A stretch of DNA of 64,000 bases from assembly GCF_014648355.1 (NCBI RefSeq), contig NZ_BMQY01000005.1, positions 1 to 64,000 on the forward strand, given 5' to 3'. The position numbers and the translations under genes were made by a program. The stretch comes from Couchioplanes azureus. GTDB taxonomy: Bacteria; Actinomycetota; Actinomycetes; Mycobacteriales; Micromonosporaceae. Under the pieces are notes generated by a model, which saw only the letters and a list, made by a program, of their open reading frames with translations, was not told where the DNA came from and made no database searches. Positions 49,497-58,484 of the stretch are shown here, piece by piece. Within the stretch, counting starts at the first letter, position 1, and every line of letters starts with the position of its first letter.

Positions 49497-50861
49497 ATGA
49501 CCTCCTCCCCTCGATGGGCAGTTGCCGGCCTGGCGTTGTCGATGCTGCTGTCCTCCCTCGGCACGAGCATCGCGAACGTCGCCCTCCCGACGCTGGCGGA
49601 GGCCTTCGACGCCTCCTTCCCGGCGGTCCAGTGGGTGGTCCTGACCTATCTTCTGGCCATCACCGTCGCGATCGTCGGTGCCGGCCGCCTCGGTGACACG
49701 CTGGGCCGGCGCCGGGTGCTCTCCGCCGGGACGGTGCTGTTCACCGCGGCCTCGGTCCTGTGTGGCATCGCACCCACGCTCGGCACGCTCATCGCCGCCC
49801 GGGCCCTGCAGGGTCTGGGGGCTGCCGTCCTGATGGCCCTCACGGTGGCCCTGGTCCGCGACACGGTGCCGCGGGAGCGGACGGGCCGGGCCATGGGCCT
49901 GCTCGGCACCATGTCGGCGGTCGGCACCGCCCTCGGCCCGTCGCTGGGCGGTCTGCTGCTCGCCGGTCCCGGCTGGCGGTCCGTCTTCGGCGTCCTCGCG
50001 CCGCTGGGTGTGCTGAACCTCGTCCTCGCCCACCGCCATCTTCCGGCCGGCCATCGGCAGACCGAGGACCACGATTCCGGCGTACGGAAGACGCTTCTGC
50101 TCGCTCTCGCGCTCGCCGCCTACTCCGTGGCCGTCACCATCGGCGCCGGCGGGCTCACGCTGGTGCTGCTGGCGGCCGTCGCCGTCGGTGTGATCGCCAC
50201 ACCGGCGCTGCGGTCGCGGATCGTGCGCGCTGGCGCGCTGAGCGCCGGGCTGCTCACGAACACGCTGGTCTCGACGGTGATGATGACGACGCTGGTGGTC
50301 GGGCCGTTCTACCTGTCCCGCGCGCTCGGGCTCGGCGCGGTGCTCACCGGGCTGGTGATGTCGGCCGGCCCGGTCGTCTCCGCCCTCACCGGGGTCCCGG
50401 CGGGCCGCATGGTCGACCGGCGAGGCGCGCCGTTCACCGTCCTCACCGGACTCGGCACGCTGGTTGCCGGCACCCTCGCCCTGACCATCCTGCCGGCGAT
50501 GTGGGGCCTGGCGGGCTATCTCGCGGCGATGGTCGTGCTGACGCCGGGCTACCAGCTCTTCCAGGCCGCCAACAACACCGCCGTCATGCTGGACGTCCGG
50601 CCCGACCGGCGGGGATCGGTCTCGGGAATGCTCACCCTGTCCCGCAACCTCGGCCTCATCACCGGCGCGTCCGCCATGGGTACGGTGTTCGCCCTGGCCT
50701 CCGCTGCCACGGACCCGGCGACGGCGAGTCCCCCGGCGGTCGCCGCCGGCATGCGCGTGACGTTCATGATCGCGACAGCTCTGCTGGCCCTGGCGATCCT
50801 GCTGTCCGCCGGTGGCCGCCTGCCCGCTTCGCCGCTCAGGCGTTGCCGAACACCAGGTTGA
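49497..50861 (+). CDS. MFS drug-efflux transporter (DHA2/EmrB type)
   Basis: A 454-residue major facilitator with about fourteen helices. SSLGTSIANVALPTLAEAFDASFPAVQWVVLTYLLAITVAIVGAGRLGDTLGRRRVL contains the conserved motif A (GRLGDTLGRR) and the D1 signature of drug exporters. LVRDTVPRERTGRAMGLLGTMSAVGTALGPSLGGLLLAGPGWRSVF contains motif C (GxxxGPxxGG). The C-terminal half includes GRMVDRRGAPF. Export of a toxic compound by proton antiport is likely. Start ATG at 49497. It ends 26 bases into the convergent small membrane protein gene. Confidence 0.88.
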   Translation: MTSSPRWAVAGLALSMLLSSLGTSIANVALPTLAEAFDASFPAVQWVVLTYLLAITVAIVGAGRLGDTLGRRRVLSAGTVLFTAASVLCGIAPTLGTLIAARALQGLGAAVLMALTVALVRDTVPRERTGRAMGLLGTMSAVGTALGPSLGGLLLAGPGWRSVFGVLAPLGVLNLVLAHRHLPAGHRQTEDHDSGVRKTLLLALALAAYSVAVTIGAGGLTLVLLAAVAVGVIATPALRSRIVRAGALSAGLLTNTLVSTVMMTTLVVGPFYLSRALGLGAVLTGLVMSAGPVVSALTGVPAGRMVDRRGAPFTVLTGLGTLVAGTLALTILPAMWGLAGYLAAMVVLTPGYQLFQAANNTAVMLDVRPDRRGSVSGMLTLSRNLGLITGASAMGTVFALASAATDPATASPPAVAAGMRVTFMIATALLALAILLSAGGRLPASPLRRCRTPG

Positions 50862-51219
50862 TCGTCCAGAGGACGGTCGGCACGAACGCGAGCCAGGCGA
50901 GGGCGTTGCCCGCGATCGCCAGGCCGCGGCCGCTCATCCGGCCGTCCCTGGTCTCCTTGAGCGCGACGTGCCCGACCGCCCAGGTCACCGGGACGGGAAG
51001 GATCAGCAGGAACCCGCCGAAGAGGCTCACCAGGCCCAGGATCAAGGTGGCGACGCCGGCCGTCGACGTCGGACGGGTCGGCGCCGGCATCTGCGCAACG
51101 AATGGGCGGGTATGAGCGGTCCAGGCGTATCCGTCCCACCAGCGCTGGGCAGGCAGGCCGCTCGGGTCGTGGTACCACCCGGCCACGGCGGTGCCTGCCA
51201 CCGTGTATCCCTCGTACAT
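50836..51219 (-). CDS. Small membrane protein with DUF2510 and DUF4190-like domains
   Basis: A 127-residue protein. AGWYHDPSGLPAQRWWDGYAWTAHTRP is the actinobacterial DUF2510 motif. Two hydrophobic helices follow (VATLILGLVSLFGGFLLILPVPVTWAVG and AIAGNALAWLAFVPTVLWTINLVFG), joined by HVALKETRDGRMSGRGLAIAG, the DUF4190 linker. The function of these domains is unknown; proteins of this layout are common in actinobacterial membranes. The ATG at 51219 has GGCAGG just upstream. It is divergent from the giant kinase gene, with 181 bases between them. Confidence 0.82.
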   Translation of the reverse strand: MYEGYTVAGTAVAGWYHDPSGLPAQRWWDGYAWTAHTRPFVAQMPAPTRPTSTAGVATLILGLVSLFGGFLLILPVPVTWAVGHVALKETRDGRMSGRGLAIAGNALAWLAFVPTVLWTINLVFGNA

Positions 51220-51400
51220 TGCCTGCCCGTTCTGTCGCACCGCGAGCCGTCGTGACGCGGCCTATCGGCACGGCGCGCCGATTCCTGAGCCGGCGAAGCT
51301 CAAGGGTGCCTCAAGCTCAGCTTCGGGGGCCACCCGCCGATGTCTTGCTCCGGAGCCCCCGCACCACGCGGGCTCCGGCGACGTGAGATGGGGCGGGACG

Positions 51401-54400
51401 ATGAGCGGCGGGTGGGACACGGCCGGGCGGGCCGGCGCCGACGTACCCGAACTGACCGGCCTGGTGGTCGAGGAGGTGCTCGGCCGCGGCGCCGCGACCA
51501 CGGTGTTCCGGGTCCACGACGGCACCTCCCGGTACGCGCTCAAGCACGCCCGTCACGCCGCCGACGAGAAATCCCTGGTCGCGTTCCGCCGGGAGGCGGC
51601 GCTACTGGCCGGCGTCGACCACCCCGGCGTCCTGAAGCCCCGCGCGGTCGGCCTCTACGAGGGCCACGCCGCCATCGTCACCGAGCTGATCGACGGCCCG
51701 ACCCTGGCCGACGCGCTGGCCGACGGGCCGCTGCCGCAGGACCGGGTGCTGAGCCTGGCCGTCGAGCTGGCCGGCGCGCTCGCCGCCGCGCACCGCACCG
51801 GCCTGGTGCACCGCGACCTGAAGCCGCAGAACATCATGCTGCCGCCCGGCGGACCGGCCACCCTGATCGACTTCGGGCTGGCCGCGGCGGACGGCGGGGA
51901 CTTCGCCGACCAGGCGGTCGGCACCTTCCGGTACACCGCGCCGGAGCAGGCCGGGATGCTGCGGCGGCCGGTCGACGGCCGCTCCGACCTGTACTCCCTC
52001 GGCGTGGTGCTGTTCGAGTGCCTGGCCGGCCGGCCGCCGTTCGACGCCGCCGACATCGGCGAGCTGCTCCGGTTGCACGCGGTCTGCCCCCCGCCGGACC
52101 TGCGGGAACTGTGCCCGGACGGCTCCCCGGAGCTGGCCGCGGTGATCGACCGGCTGCTGGCCAAGGACCCGGACGACCGGTTCCCCGACGCCCGCGAGCT
52201 GCTGCTCGCCCTGCGTCGCTGCACGGACGCCGCCGGCCGGGCCGAGGTGCCCGCCGCGGACCTGCCGCTGGTGGGCCGGGACGCCGAGCTCGCCGCGCTG
52301 ACCGCCCGCTGGGCCGCCGCCACGGAGGGCGAGGGCGGCATGGTGCTGGTGCACGGCCCGTCCGGCGCCGGCCGTACCCGGTTGGCCGCGGCCCTCGCCG
52401 AGATCGTCACCGGCTCGGGAGCGGTCGCGCTGCGCGCCCGCAACGCGCCCGAGCCGGACGCGCCGCTGGCGGCCCTGCGCGCCGCGCTGGAACGCTACGC
52501 CGACGGCGTACGCCGGCTGTCCGGGCCGCAGGGCGACGCTGCCCGGGACCGGCTGCGGGCCGCCGCCACGCTCGCCGGCACCGCCCTGGTCCGCACCGCC
52601 TCGCCGGCCCTCGCCGACCTGCTCGGCGGCGGCACCGACACGGCCGGCCAGGGCCGCGACGAGCAGTTCGCCGCCGCCCTGGCCACCTTCCTGGCCGAGC
52701 TCGCCCGCGGCTGCGGCGGCCTGCTGCTGGAACTGGACGATGCGCACCACCTCGACCCGGCCACGCTGCGGGTGCTGACCGCGGTCGCCGACGGCGTCCC
52801 GGGCGTGCCGCTGCTCGTCGTGCTGACCGCGCCGGACGGCGCCGACCTCGCCGCCGTCCGGGCCGCCTGCGGCGCCGCGCTGGACGCCACGGTTCCCGTG
52901 GCGCCCCTCGCCGAGTCCGCCGTCGCGGCCCTGGTGGCCTCGCGGCTGCCGGGCGCCACCGCGCCGGCGGAGCTCACCTCGCACGTCGCCGCGCGCAGCG
53001 GCGGCCTGCCGCTCGCCGCCGTCGAGTACCTGCGGGACCTGGTGGAGGGCGGCCTGCTGGTGCCGCACTGGGGCACGTGGCGGCTGGCGAGCCAGGGGCT
53101 GGAGGCGCTCCCCGCCGGCGGCGGCCGCGAGCTGATCGTCTCTCGGCTGGACGGGCTCTCCGCGGCGCAGCGGGCGGTGCTCGCCGTGGCCGCCGTGCTC
53201 GGCAACCGGTTCCGGCTGGACCTGGTGGCCGCCACCGGCCAGCTGCCTAACGACGAGGTGGCGGCCGCGGTCGGCACGGCGGCGGCGCGGCGCCTCGTGG
53301 ACGGCGGCACGGCCGGTCACTACACCTTCGTCCACCCGGGCGTACGGGACGCGCTCCTCGCCGAGCTGCCCGCGGACCGGGAGCGACGGCTGCACCAGCG
53401 GGCCGGCGAGGCGCTCGAGGCGCTCGCCGTGGCGGACCGCGAGCTGGGCCACGCCTACGCGGTCGCCCGGCACCACGCGGCGGCCGGGGCGGCGAGCGGC
53501 GCCGAGGCCCGCTACCGCAGCGCCGTGGCCGCCGGTACCCAGGCGCTCGCCGACCAGGCCCCGGCCGAGGCCGCCGGCTATCTGGAGGCGGCCACCGCGG
53601 CCGCCGCCGAGCTGGGCCGGCCGGTACCCACGGCCGTGGCACACGCGCTCGGCCGGGCCTACCTGCGTACGGGCCGGTTCGCCGAGGCTCGCGACGGGCT
53701 GCACCGGGCCATCGCCGCCGAGCCCGACCCCCGCGCCCGGGCCGAGCTGTGGGCCACCCTGGCCGAGCTGGAGCACACCTCCTGGGCGGACGCGCCCTCC
53801 GTCGACGCGGCCACCCGGGCGCTGGCCGAGCTGGGTCACCCGGTGCCGCGCCGGACGCTCCCCCTGGTGCTGTCGGCGCTCGGCGCGGCGGTCGCGGGAG
53901 CCCTCGTCCGCCGCACCGGCATCGGTGCCGGCACGGCGACCGGGCAGCGCCGGGACGACTTCGGCCGGCGCGCCGAACTCCTCGACGCCGCCGCCTACGG
54001 GTCGACGATCGGGCTCCGCATGATCCGGGCCGCGCTCTACGCGCTGCGCTCGCTGTACCTGGTGAACCGGCTCGGACCCGGCGCGCCGTACGCCCGGGCG
54101 TACGCGATGCTCGGCTTCTTCTGTGCCCTGGCCGGGCTGCGCCCGATCTCCCGGCGCTGCTTCGCCCGGGCCGGCGACGCCGCCACGACGGTCGGCGACC
54201 CGGCGCTGAAGGCGTACGTCGCCTGGCTGCTCGGCACCTCCACGCACCTCTCCGGGGTCGACGACGGCAGCTCGTGGGAGCGGTCGATCCACCGCGACGC
54301 CCGCTGGCTGGCCCCGGCGCAGTTCCTCACCGGCTACGGCTGGATGGGCATCCGGCAGCTGCTGCGCGGCTACGCCACCACGGCCGGCACCACCCACGAG

Positions 54401-56620
54401 CGCGGCCTGGCGCTGCTGCCGCCGGGCACCTCGCACCTGACGGCGGACTTCTTCTCGCTGCTCGGGGCGATGACGCCGGCGTTGCAGGGCCGGCACGGCG
54501 ACGCCGCCGAGGCCCTGGCCGCCGTGCGGGAAGCCGTCGCGCACGGCGCGTCGGTGTCGCAGCGCGCCAACATCGCCGTGGCCAACCTGTTCCTCTCGCT
54601 GGAGCAGGGTGAGTTCGGCGAACCGTTCGACACGGCGGTGGCCGAGTTCGAGCGGATGCGCCTGACCCGCGGCGAGATGTTCGTGTTCCACCACTGGTTC
54701 TTCGTGTTCCGCGCCGCCGGCCGGCTGGCGCAGCTGCGACTCGCCGACGAGGCGGACCGGCCGGCCCGGCTCGCCGCCGCCCGCAAGGCCGTGCGCGAGC
54801 TGCGGCGCATCGCCCGTACCCCGCTGATCAAGGCCTACCACGACGTGGCGCGGGCCGCTCTCCTGGAGCAGTCCGGCCGCGCCGAGGCGGCGATCGCCGC
54901 CGCCTATCGGGCGGAGGCCCGGTGGTGGTCGCTGGACGCGCCGCTGCTCGGCTTCGACCTGGCCCGGATCCGGGCCCGGGCGATGCGCCGGCTGGGCCGG
55001 GTCGCGGAGTCGGAGCGGCAGGCCGAGCTGGCCGCGGCCATGGCCGAGACGCACGGCTGGGAACACCGCATCCGCCAGGTACGCGCCGAGTTCGGCGTCG
55101 ACCGGAGCCGCTCGGCCGAACGGTACGGCCACGCCGGCACCCGGCTCGCCGACCCGCAACGCAACCGCCGGCTGGAGGCGCTGCAGCAGGTGAGCGTCGC
55201 CGCCGCCACCGTCCTCGACCCCGACCAGCTGGCTCGGGTGGCCCTCGACGAGACGCTGCGCATCCTCGGCGGCGAACGCGCCCTGCTGTTCATGCGCGAC
55301 GAGGGCACCGGCCGGCTGCGCCGCTTCGCCGGCCGCGACGCGGGCGGGGCGGACCTCGACACGGTCACCGACTACGGCTCCACCCTGATCCACCGGGTGC
55401 ACGAGAGCGGCGAGGCGGTCGTCGTCACCGGCACGGACCAGGGCGCGGCCCTCGGCTCGCACAGCGTGGTCGCGCACGGCCTGCGCAGCATCATCGTCGC
55501 CCCCGTCCTGCTCAAGGGCCGCCCCACCGGCGTGGTCTACCTGGACAGCCGGCTCGCCCGCGGCGTCTTCACCTCCGACGACGTCGACGTGCTGACCGCC
55601 GTCGTCAGCCACGTCGCGGTCGCCCTGGAGACCGCGCGCGCCGCCCAGCTCGACGTCGCCGTGCGCACCGCCCGCCACCAGCAGGAGCTGGCCGAGCTGC
55701 TGCGTACCAGCCTGGCCGAGCTGAACTCGCTGCACCAGCCGCGGCAGGTCCTCGACCGCCTGTTCGCCACCCTGGCCGAGAACGCCGCCGCCACCGGCGG
55801 CGCCCTGCTGCTGCCGGACCCGCTGGACGGCGCCCTCACCGTGGCCGACGTCTACGGCGAGACCGATCCCGGTCATCTGGGCGCTCGCCACGAGGGGCTC
55901 GACGTCGCCGGCGCGCCCGAGGCGGGCCCGGTACCGGCCGTACTGCACGGCGTGCTCGACCCGTCCGGCGCCGCCCTCGTCGTCCCGCTCGTCGCCCGCG
56001 ACCGCCTGGCCGGCGTCGTGGTCCTCACCGCGGCCGCCTTCGACGACAGCCGGCGCGACATCTGCGCCGCCCTCGCCAGCCAGGGCGTCAGCGCGTACGA
56101 CAACGCGCAGCTCTTCAGCCAGGTGCAGGAACTCGCCACCGTCGACGGCCTCACCGGGGTCGCCAACCGCCGGCACTTCCACGACCTCGCCGGCAGCCTC
56201 GTCGAGGTGGCCCGCCGCAACCGCCGGCAGATCGCCGCGGTGATGCTCGACATCGACCACTTCAAGCGGGTCAACGACGCGTACGGGCACGGCGCCGGCG
56301 ACGACGTCATCACCGAGGTGGCCCGGCGGGTCGCGGCCGGCATCCGCTCGTCCGACGTCCTGGGCCGTTACGGCGGCGAGGAGTTCGCGGTGGTCCTGCC
56401 CGATCACGCGGGCGCCGACCTGGAGGTGGTCGAGCGGATGCGCGCCACCATCGAGGCCACCCCGGTGGAGACGCGGGTCGGCCCCGTCCCGGTGACGATC
56501 AGCGTCGGCCTGGCCCGGCTGACCCCGTCCGACGACGGCCTGGACGCCCTCCTGGCCCGCGCCGACCATGCGCTCTACCGGGCCAAGCAGGCCGGCCGCA
56601 ACCAGGTCGCCCTCGACTGA
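51401..56620 (+). CDS. Ser/Thr kinase - AAA ATPase - tandem GAF - GGDEF fusion protein
   Basis: A 1739-residue soluble signalling protein. The N-terminal kinase (about 20-275) has YALKHA (Lys48), VHRDLKPQNIM and IDFGL. A PknK/STAND-like AAA ATPase follows, with HGPSGAGRTRL at about 318-326; the P-loop lysine is Arg. A helical, TPR-like region spans about 500-1200. Two GAF domains follow (about 1263-1420 and 1446-1563). The C-terminal GGDEF domain (about 1580-1739) has MLDIDHFKRVNDAYGHGAGDD and RYGGEEFAVVLP, so cyclic di-GMP synthesis is expected. It resembles the kinase-GAF giants of cyanobacteria and actinobacteria, with a GGDEF output. Start ATG at 51401; upstream in-frame extension is possible but lacks support. 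Confidence 0.9.
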   Translation: MSGGWDTAGRAGADVPELTGLVVEEVLGRGAATTVFRVHDGTSRYALKHARHAADEKSLVAFRREAALLAGVDHPGVLKPRAVGLYEGHAAIVTELIDGPTLADALADGPLPQDRVLSLAVELAGALAAAHRTGLVHRDLKPQNIMLPPGGPATLIDFGLAAADGGDFADQAVGTFRYTAPEQAGMLRRPVDGRSDLYSLGVVLFECLAGRPPFDAADIGELLRLHAVCPPPDLRELCPDGSPELAAVIDRLLAKDPDDRFPDARELLLALRRCTDAAGRAEVPAADLPLVGRDAELAALTARWAAATEGEGGMVLVHGPSGAGRTRLAAALAEIVTGSGAVALRARNAPEPDAPLAALRAALERYADGVRRLSGPQGDAARDRLRAAATLAGTALVRTASPALADLLGGGTDTAGQGRDEQFAAALATFLAELARGCGGLLLELDDAHHLDPATLRVLTAVADGVPGVPLLVVLTAPDGADLAAVRAACGAALDATVPVAPLAESAVAALVASRLPGATAPAELTSHVAARSGGLPLAAVEYLRDLVEGGLLVPHWGTWRLASQGLEALPAGGGRELIVSRLDGLSAAQRAVLAVAAVLGNRFRLDLVAATGQLPNDEVAAAVGTAAARRLVDGGTAGHYTFVHPGVRDALLAELPADRERRLHQRAGEALEALAVADRELGHAYAVARHHAAAGAASGAEARYRSAVAAGTQALADQAPAEAAGYLEAATAAAAELGRPVPTAVAHALGRAYLRTGRFAEARDGLHRAIAAEPDPRARAELWATLAELEHTSWADAPSVDAATRALAELGHPVPRRTLPLVLSALGAAVAGALVRRTGIGAGTATGQRRDDFGRRAELLDAAAYGSTIGLRMIRAALYALRSLYLVNRLGPGAPYARAYAMLGFFCALAGLRPISRRCFARAGDAATTVGDPALKAYVAWLLGTSTHLSGVDDGSSWERSIHRDARWLAPAQFLTGYGWMGIRQLLRGYATTAGTTHERGLALLPPGTSHLTADFFSLLGAMTPALQGRHGDAAEALAAVREAVAHGASVSQRANIAVANLFLSLEQGEFGEPFDTAVAEFERMRLTRGEMFVFHHWFFVFRAAGRLAQLRLADEADRPARLAAARKAVRELRRIARTPLIKAYHDVARAALLEQSGRAEAAIAAAYRAEARWWSLDAPLLGFDLARIRARAMRRLGRVAESERQAELAAAMAETHGWEHRIRQVRAEFGVDRSRSAERYGHAGTRLADPQRNRRLEALQQVSVAAATVLDPDQLARVALDETLRILGGERALLFMRDEGTGRLRRFAGRDAGGADLDTVTDYGSTLIHRVHESGEAVVVTGTDQGAALGSHSVVAHGLRSIIVAPVLLKGRPTGVVYLDSRLARGVFTSDDVDVLTAVVSHVAVALETARAAQLDVAVRTARHQQELAELLRTSLAELNSLHQPRQVLDRLFATLAENAAATGGALLLPDPLDGALTVADVYGETDPGHLGARHEGLDVAGAPEAGPVPAVLHGVLDPSGAALVVPLVARDRLAGVVVLTAAAFDDSRRDICAALASQGVSAYDNAQLFSQVQELATVDGLTGVANRRHFHDLAGSLVEVARRNRRQIAAVMLDIDHFKRVNDAYGHGAGDDVITEVARRVAAGIRSSDVLGRYGGEEFAVVLPDHAGADLEVVERMRATIEATPVETRVGPVPVTISVGLARLTPSDDGLDALLARADHALYRAKQAGRNQVALD

Positions 56621-56625
56621 CGGCC

Positions 56626-57054
56626 TCAGCTCGCCGGCGGGTGTGCCTTCAACCAGGCGTCCGCCCGGCGCGCGGAGGCCCGGGACAGCCACGCGTCCTG
56701 GATCAGCTCGGCCAGCTCCCGGCGCGTCAGCTCGCCGATCCGGCCGGCCCGCAGCAGCACCGACGGATGGCCGTCGAAGTGGGCCGTCGTGAAGAAGGGC
56801 GACGACTCGTCCTGGATCAGCGCCTGCTTGTCCGCGTCCGACTCGACCCAGAAGACGATCACGTCCGCATAGCGCTCGCCGGTGGCGGGGTCGACCGCGT
56901 CCGGCCGGGGGTTACGGAAGAAGATGAAGGACTTCCTGCCCACCTGGTAGACCGGGTTGTCGCCGGTGCCGTACTCGACGGTCACGTGGGGCATGCTCAA
57001 CGCCAGTTCGTGCACGTCCTCCACACGAGCCGGCCGGTCATCGTCGTACGACAC
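56626..57054 (-). CDS. MmcQ/YjbR-family protein
   Basis: A 142-residue single-domain protein of the MmcQ/YjbR (CyaY-like, double-wing DNA-binding fold) family. It shows VEDVHELALSMPHVTVEYGTGDNPVYQVGRKSFIFFRNPR, then ADVIVFWVESDADKQALIQDESSPFFTTAHFDGHPSVLLRAGRIGELTRRELAELIQDAWLSRASARRADAWL, including the family's HFDGHPSVLL block. Molecular function is not known. Start GTG at 57054. It converges on the kinase-GGDEF gene with a 5-base gap. Confidence 0.87.
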   Translation of the reverse strand: MSYDDDRPARVEDVHELALSMPHVTVEYGTGDNPVYQVGRKSFIFFRNPRPDAVDPATGERYADVIVFWVESDADKQALIQDESSPFFTTAHFDGHPSVLLRAGRIGELTRRELAELIQDAWLSRASARRADAWLKAHPPAS

Positions 57055-57112
57055 GTACCACCGTAGCCGAGGTCCCGGGTTTCCGTGCGGCCGCCGAGGG
57101 CATGGTGCACGG

Positions 57113-57868
57113 GTGCCGGGATGGGTCGAAGCGGGTGGCTGGGGACTGGTGGGCGGGTCGGCGCTGCTGATCGGCGCGGCCGCGGGCTATCTGGTACGCA
57201 TCCCGCAGAAGCTGATCGCGTCGATCATGGCCTTCGGCGCGGGCGTGCTGCTGTCCGCCGTCTCGTTCGAGTTGGTCGCCGAGGCCCACGAGCGCGCCGG
57301 GCTGGCGCCCACGGCCGCCGGGACGGCCACCGGGGCGCTGGTCTACACCGGTTGCAACATGCTGCTGGCCCGCCGCGGGGCGCGGCATCGCAAGCGCTCC
57401 GGGGACCTGCAGCCGTCCGAGGACGAGCAGGGCGGCTCCGGGACGGCCCTGGCGCTCGGCGCGCTGCTCGACGGGGTGCCGGAGTCGATCGTCATCGGGA
57501 CGAGCCTGCTCGGCGGCGGGGCCGTCTCGGCCGTGACCGTGACCGCCGTGTTCATCAGCAACGTGCCCGAGGGGCTGGCCAGCGCCGCCGGCATGCGCCG
57601 GGCCGGCCGCTCCCGGGGATACGTCTTCGGCCTGTGGGGCGGCATCGCCGTACTCAGCGGTGTCGCGGCGGTCGCCGGTCACCTGCTGCTGGGTGGCGCC
57701 GCGCCCGCCGTCCTCGCGTTCATCACCGCGCTGGCCGCCGGCGCCATCATCACCATGATCGCCGACACGATGATCCCCGAGGCGTTCGAGCGTACGCACC
57801 TGGCGATGGGCCTGATCCTGGTGCTGGGCTTCCTCTGCGCTTTCGCACTGTCCACGAGCGACGGCTGA
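57113..57868 (+). CDS. ZIP-like metal transporter family protein
   Basis: A 251-residue membrane protein with seven to eight hydrophobic segments. Family features are LVGGSALLIGAAAGYLVRIPQKLIASIMAFGAGVLLSAVSFELVAEA at the N-terminus, ALALGALLDGVPESIVIGTSLLGGGAVSAVTVTAVFISNVPEGLASAAGM (the GVPESxxIG and NVPEGL helices of ZIP transporters) and LAFITALAAGAIITMIADTMIPEAFE. The metal-site His residues of classic ZIPs are partly replaced, so the substrate is uncertain. GTG at 57113 is taken as the start; no ribosome site is clear. It is divergent from the MmcQ gene. Confidence 0.78.
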   Translation: MPGWVEAGGWGLVGGSALLIGAAAGYLVRIPQKLIASIMAFGAGVLLSAVSFELVAEAHERAGLAPTAAGTATGALVYTGCNMLLARRGARHRKRSGDLQPSEDEQGGSGTALALGALLDGVPESIVIGTSLLGGGAVSAVTVTAVFISNVPEGLASAAGMRRAGRSRGYVFGLWGGIAVLSGVAAVAGHLLLGGAAPAVLAFITALAAGAIITMIADTMIPEAFERTHLAMGLILVLGFLCAFALSTSDG

Positions 57869-57895
57869 CCCACGAGCCCGCGCCGCTGTCCTAAG

Positions 57896-58327
57896 ATGTG
57901 TGGCGTGGAACGTGATGAAGATCGCGAAACGGCCCTCGCCCACCGTGAGCAACGGATCGGCGAGCGGGAGAAGCTCATGGCCGAACGCGAGTCCACCGCG
58001 GACGAGCGCGACGCCGTGGCCGACCAGCGAGACGTCGAGCTGGAGCAACGGTCGACCGTGGCCGACCTGCGCGACGAGGCGGCCGGAGCACGCGACACCC
58101 GGGCGAGGGACCGGGAACGTTCCCTCGAGGCGCGCCGGCAGGAGGCCGACGCCCGGGATCGGCACGCCGATCGCCGGGAAGCCGCCGCCGACGAGCGCGA
58201 CGCCACCGCCGACGAGCGAGAGCGACTCGCGGACCTCCGCGAGAAGTCCGCCGACGCCCGTGACCGCACCGCCGACCAGCGGGAGATCGAGGCGGACCTG
58301 CGCGATTGGGACAACCCTGGCGGTTGA
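57896..58327 (+). CDS. Highly charged ADERD-repeat coiled-coil protein
   Basis: A 143-residue protein made almost wholly of seven-residue repeats of the type ADERDAV/ADQRDVE/ADLRDEA/ADARDRH, rich in Asp, Glu, Arg and Ala. It is predicted to be one long alpha-helix with charge-zipper pairing. There is no membrane segment or catalytic motif. Similar repeats sit at the ends of some actinobacterial signalling proteins; a free-standing function is unknown. Starts at 57896 (ATG) or 57905 (GTG) are possible. It stands 27 bases after the ZIP-like gene and may be cotranscribed with it. Confidence 0.7.
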   Translation: MCGVERDEDRETALAHREQRIGEREKLMAERESTADERDAVADQRDVELEQRSTVADLRDEAAGARDTRARDRERSLEARRQEADARDRHADRREAAADERDATADERERLADLREKSADARDRTADQREIEADLRDWDNPGG

Positions 58328-58484
58328 GATCCCGGGCCGGCCTCGGGTTCCGGTCACCCGTTGGTGGCCAGGACCGGGTCACTTCGTCGGGATTGGGGGC
58401 GACTGCCGGCTTCAGCCGTTGCTGAGCGAGCCGGCCGGGCGCAGAATCCACTGACATCCCGCCCTAGCATTCTGGGGAGGCTGC

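Noticed and set aside
51280..51345. Nested AAGCT/AGCTT repeats before the kinase gene as an operator
   Set aside because: The arms are short and overlap imperfectly; no consistent dyad could be drawn.
51602..56692. Very long open frame on the minus strand opposite the kinase-GGDEF gene
   Set aside because: Its composition is the usual antisense shadow of GC-rich codon use. It has no recognisable domain, while the plus strand has five clear ones.
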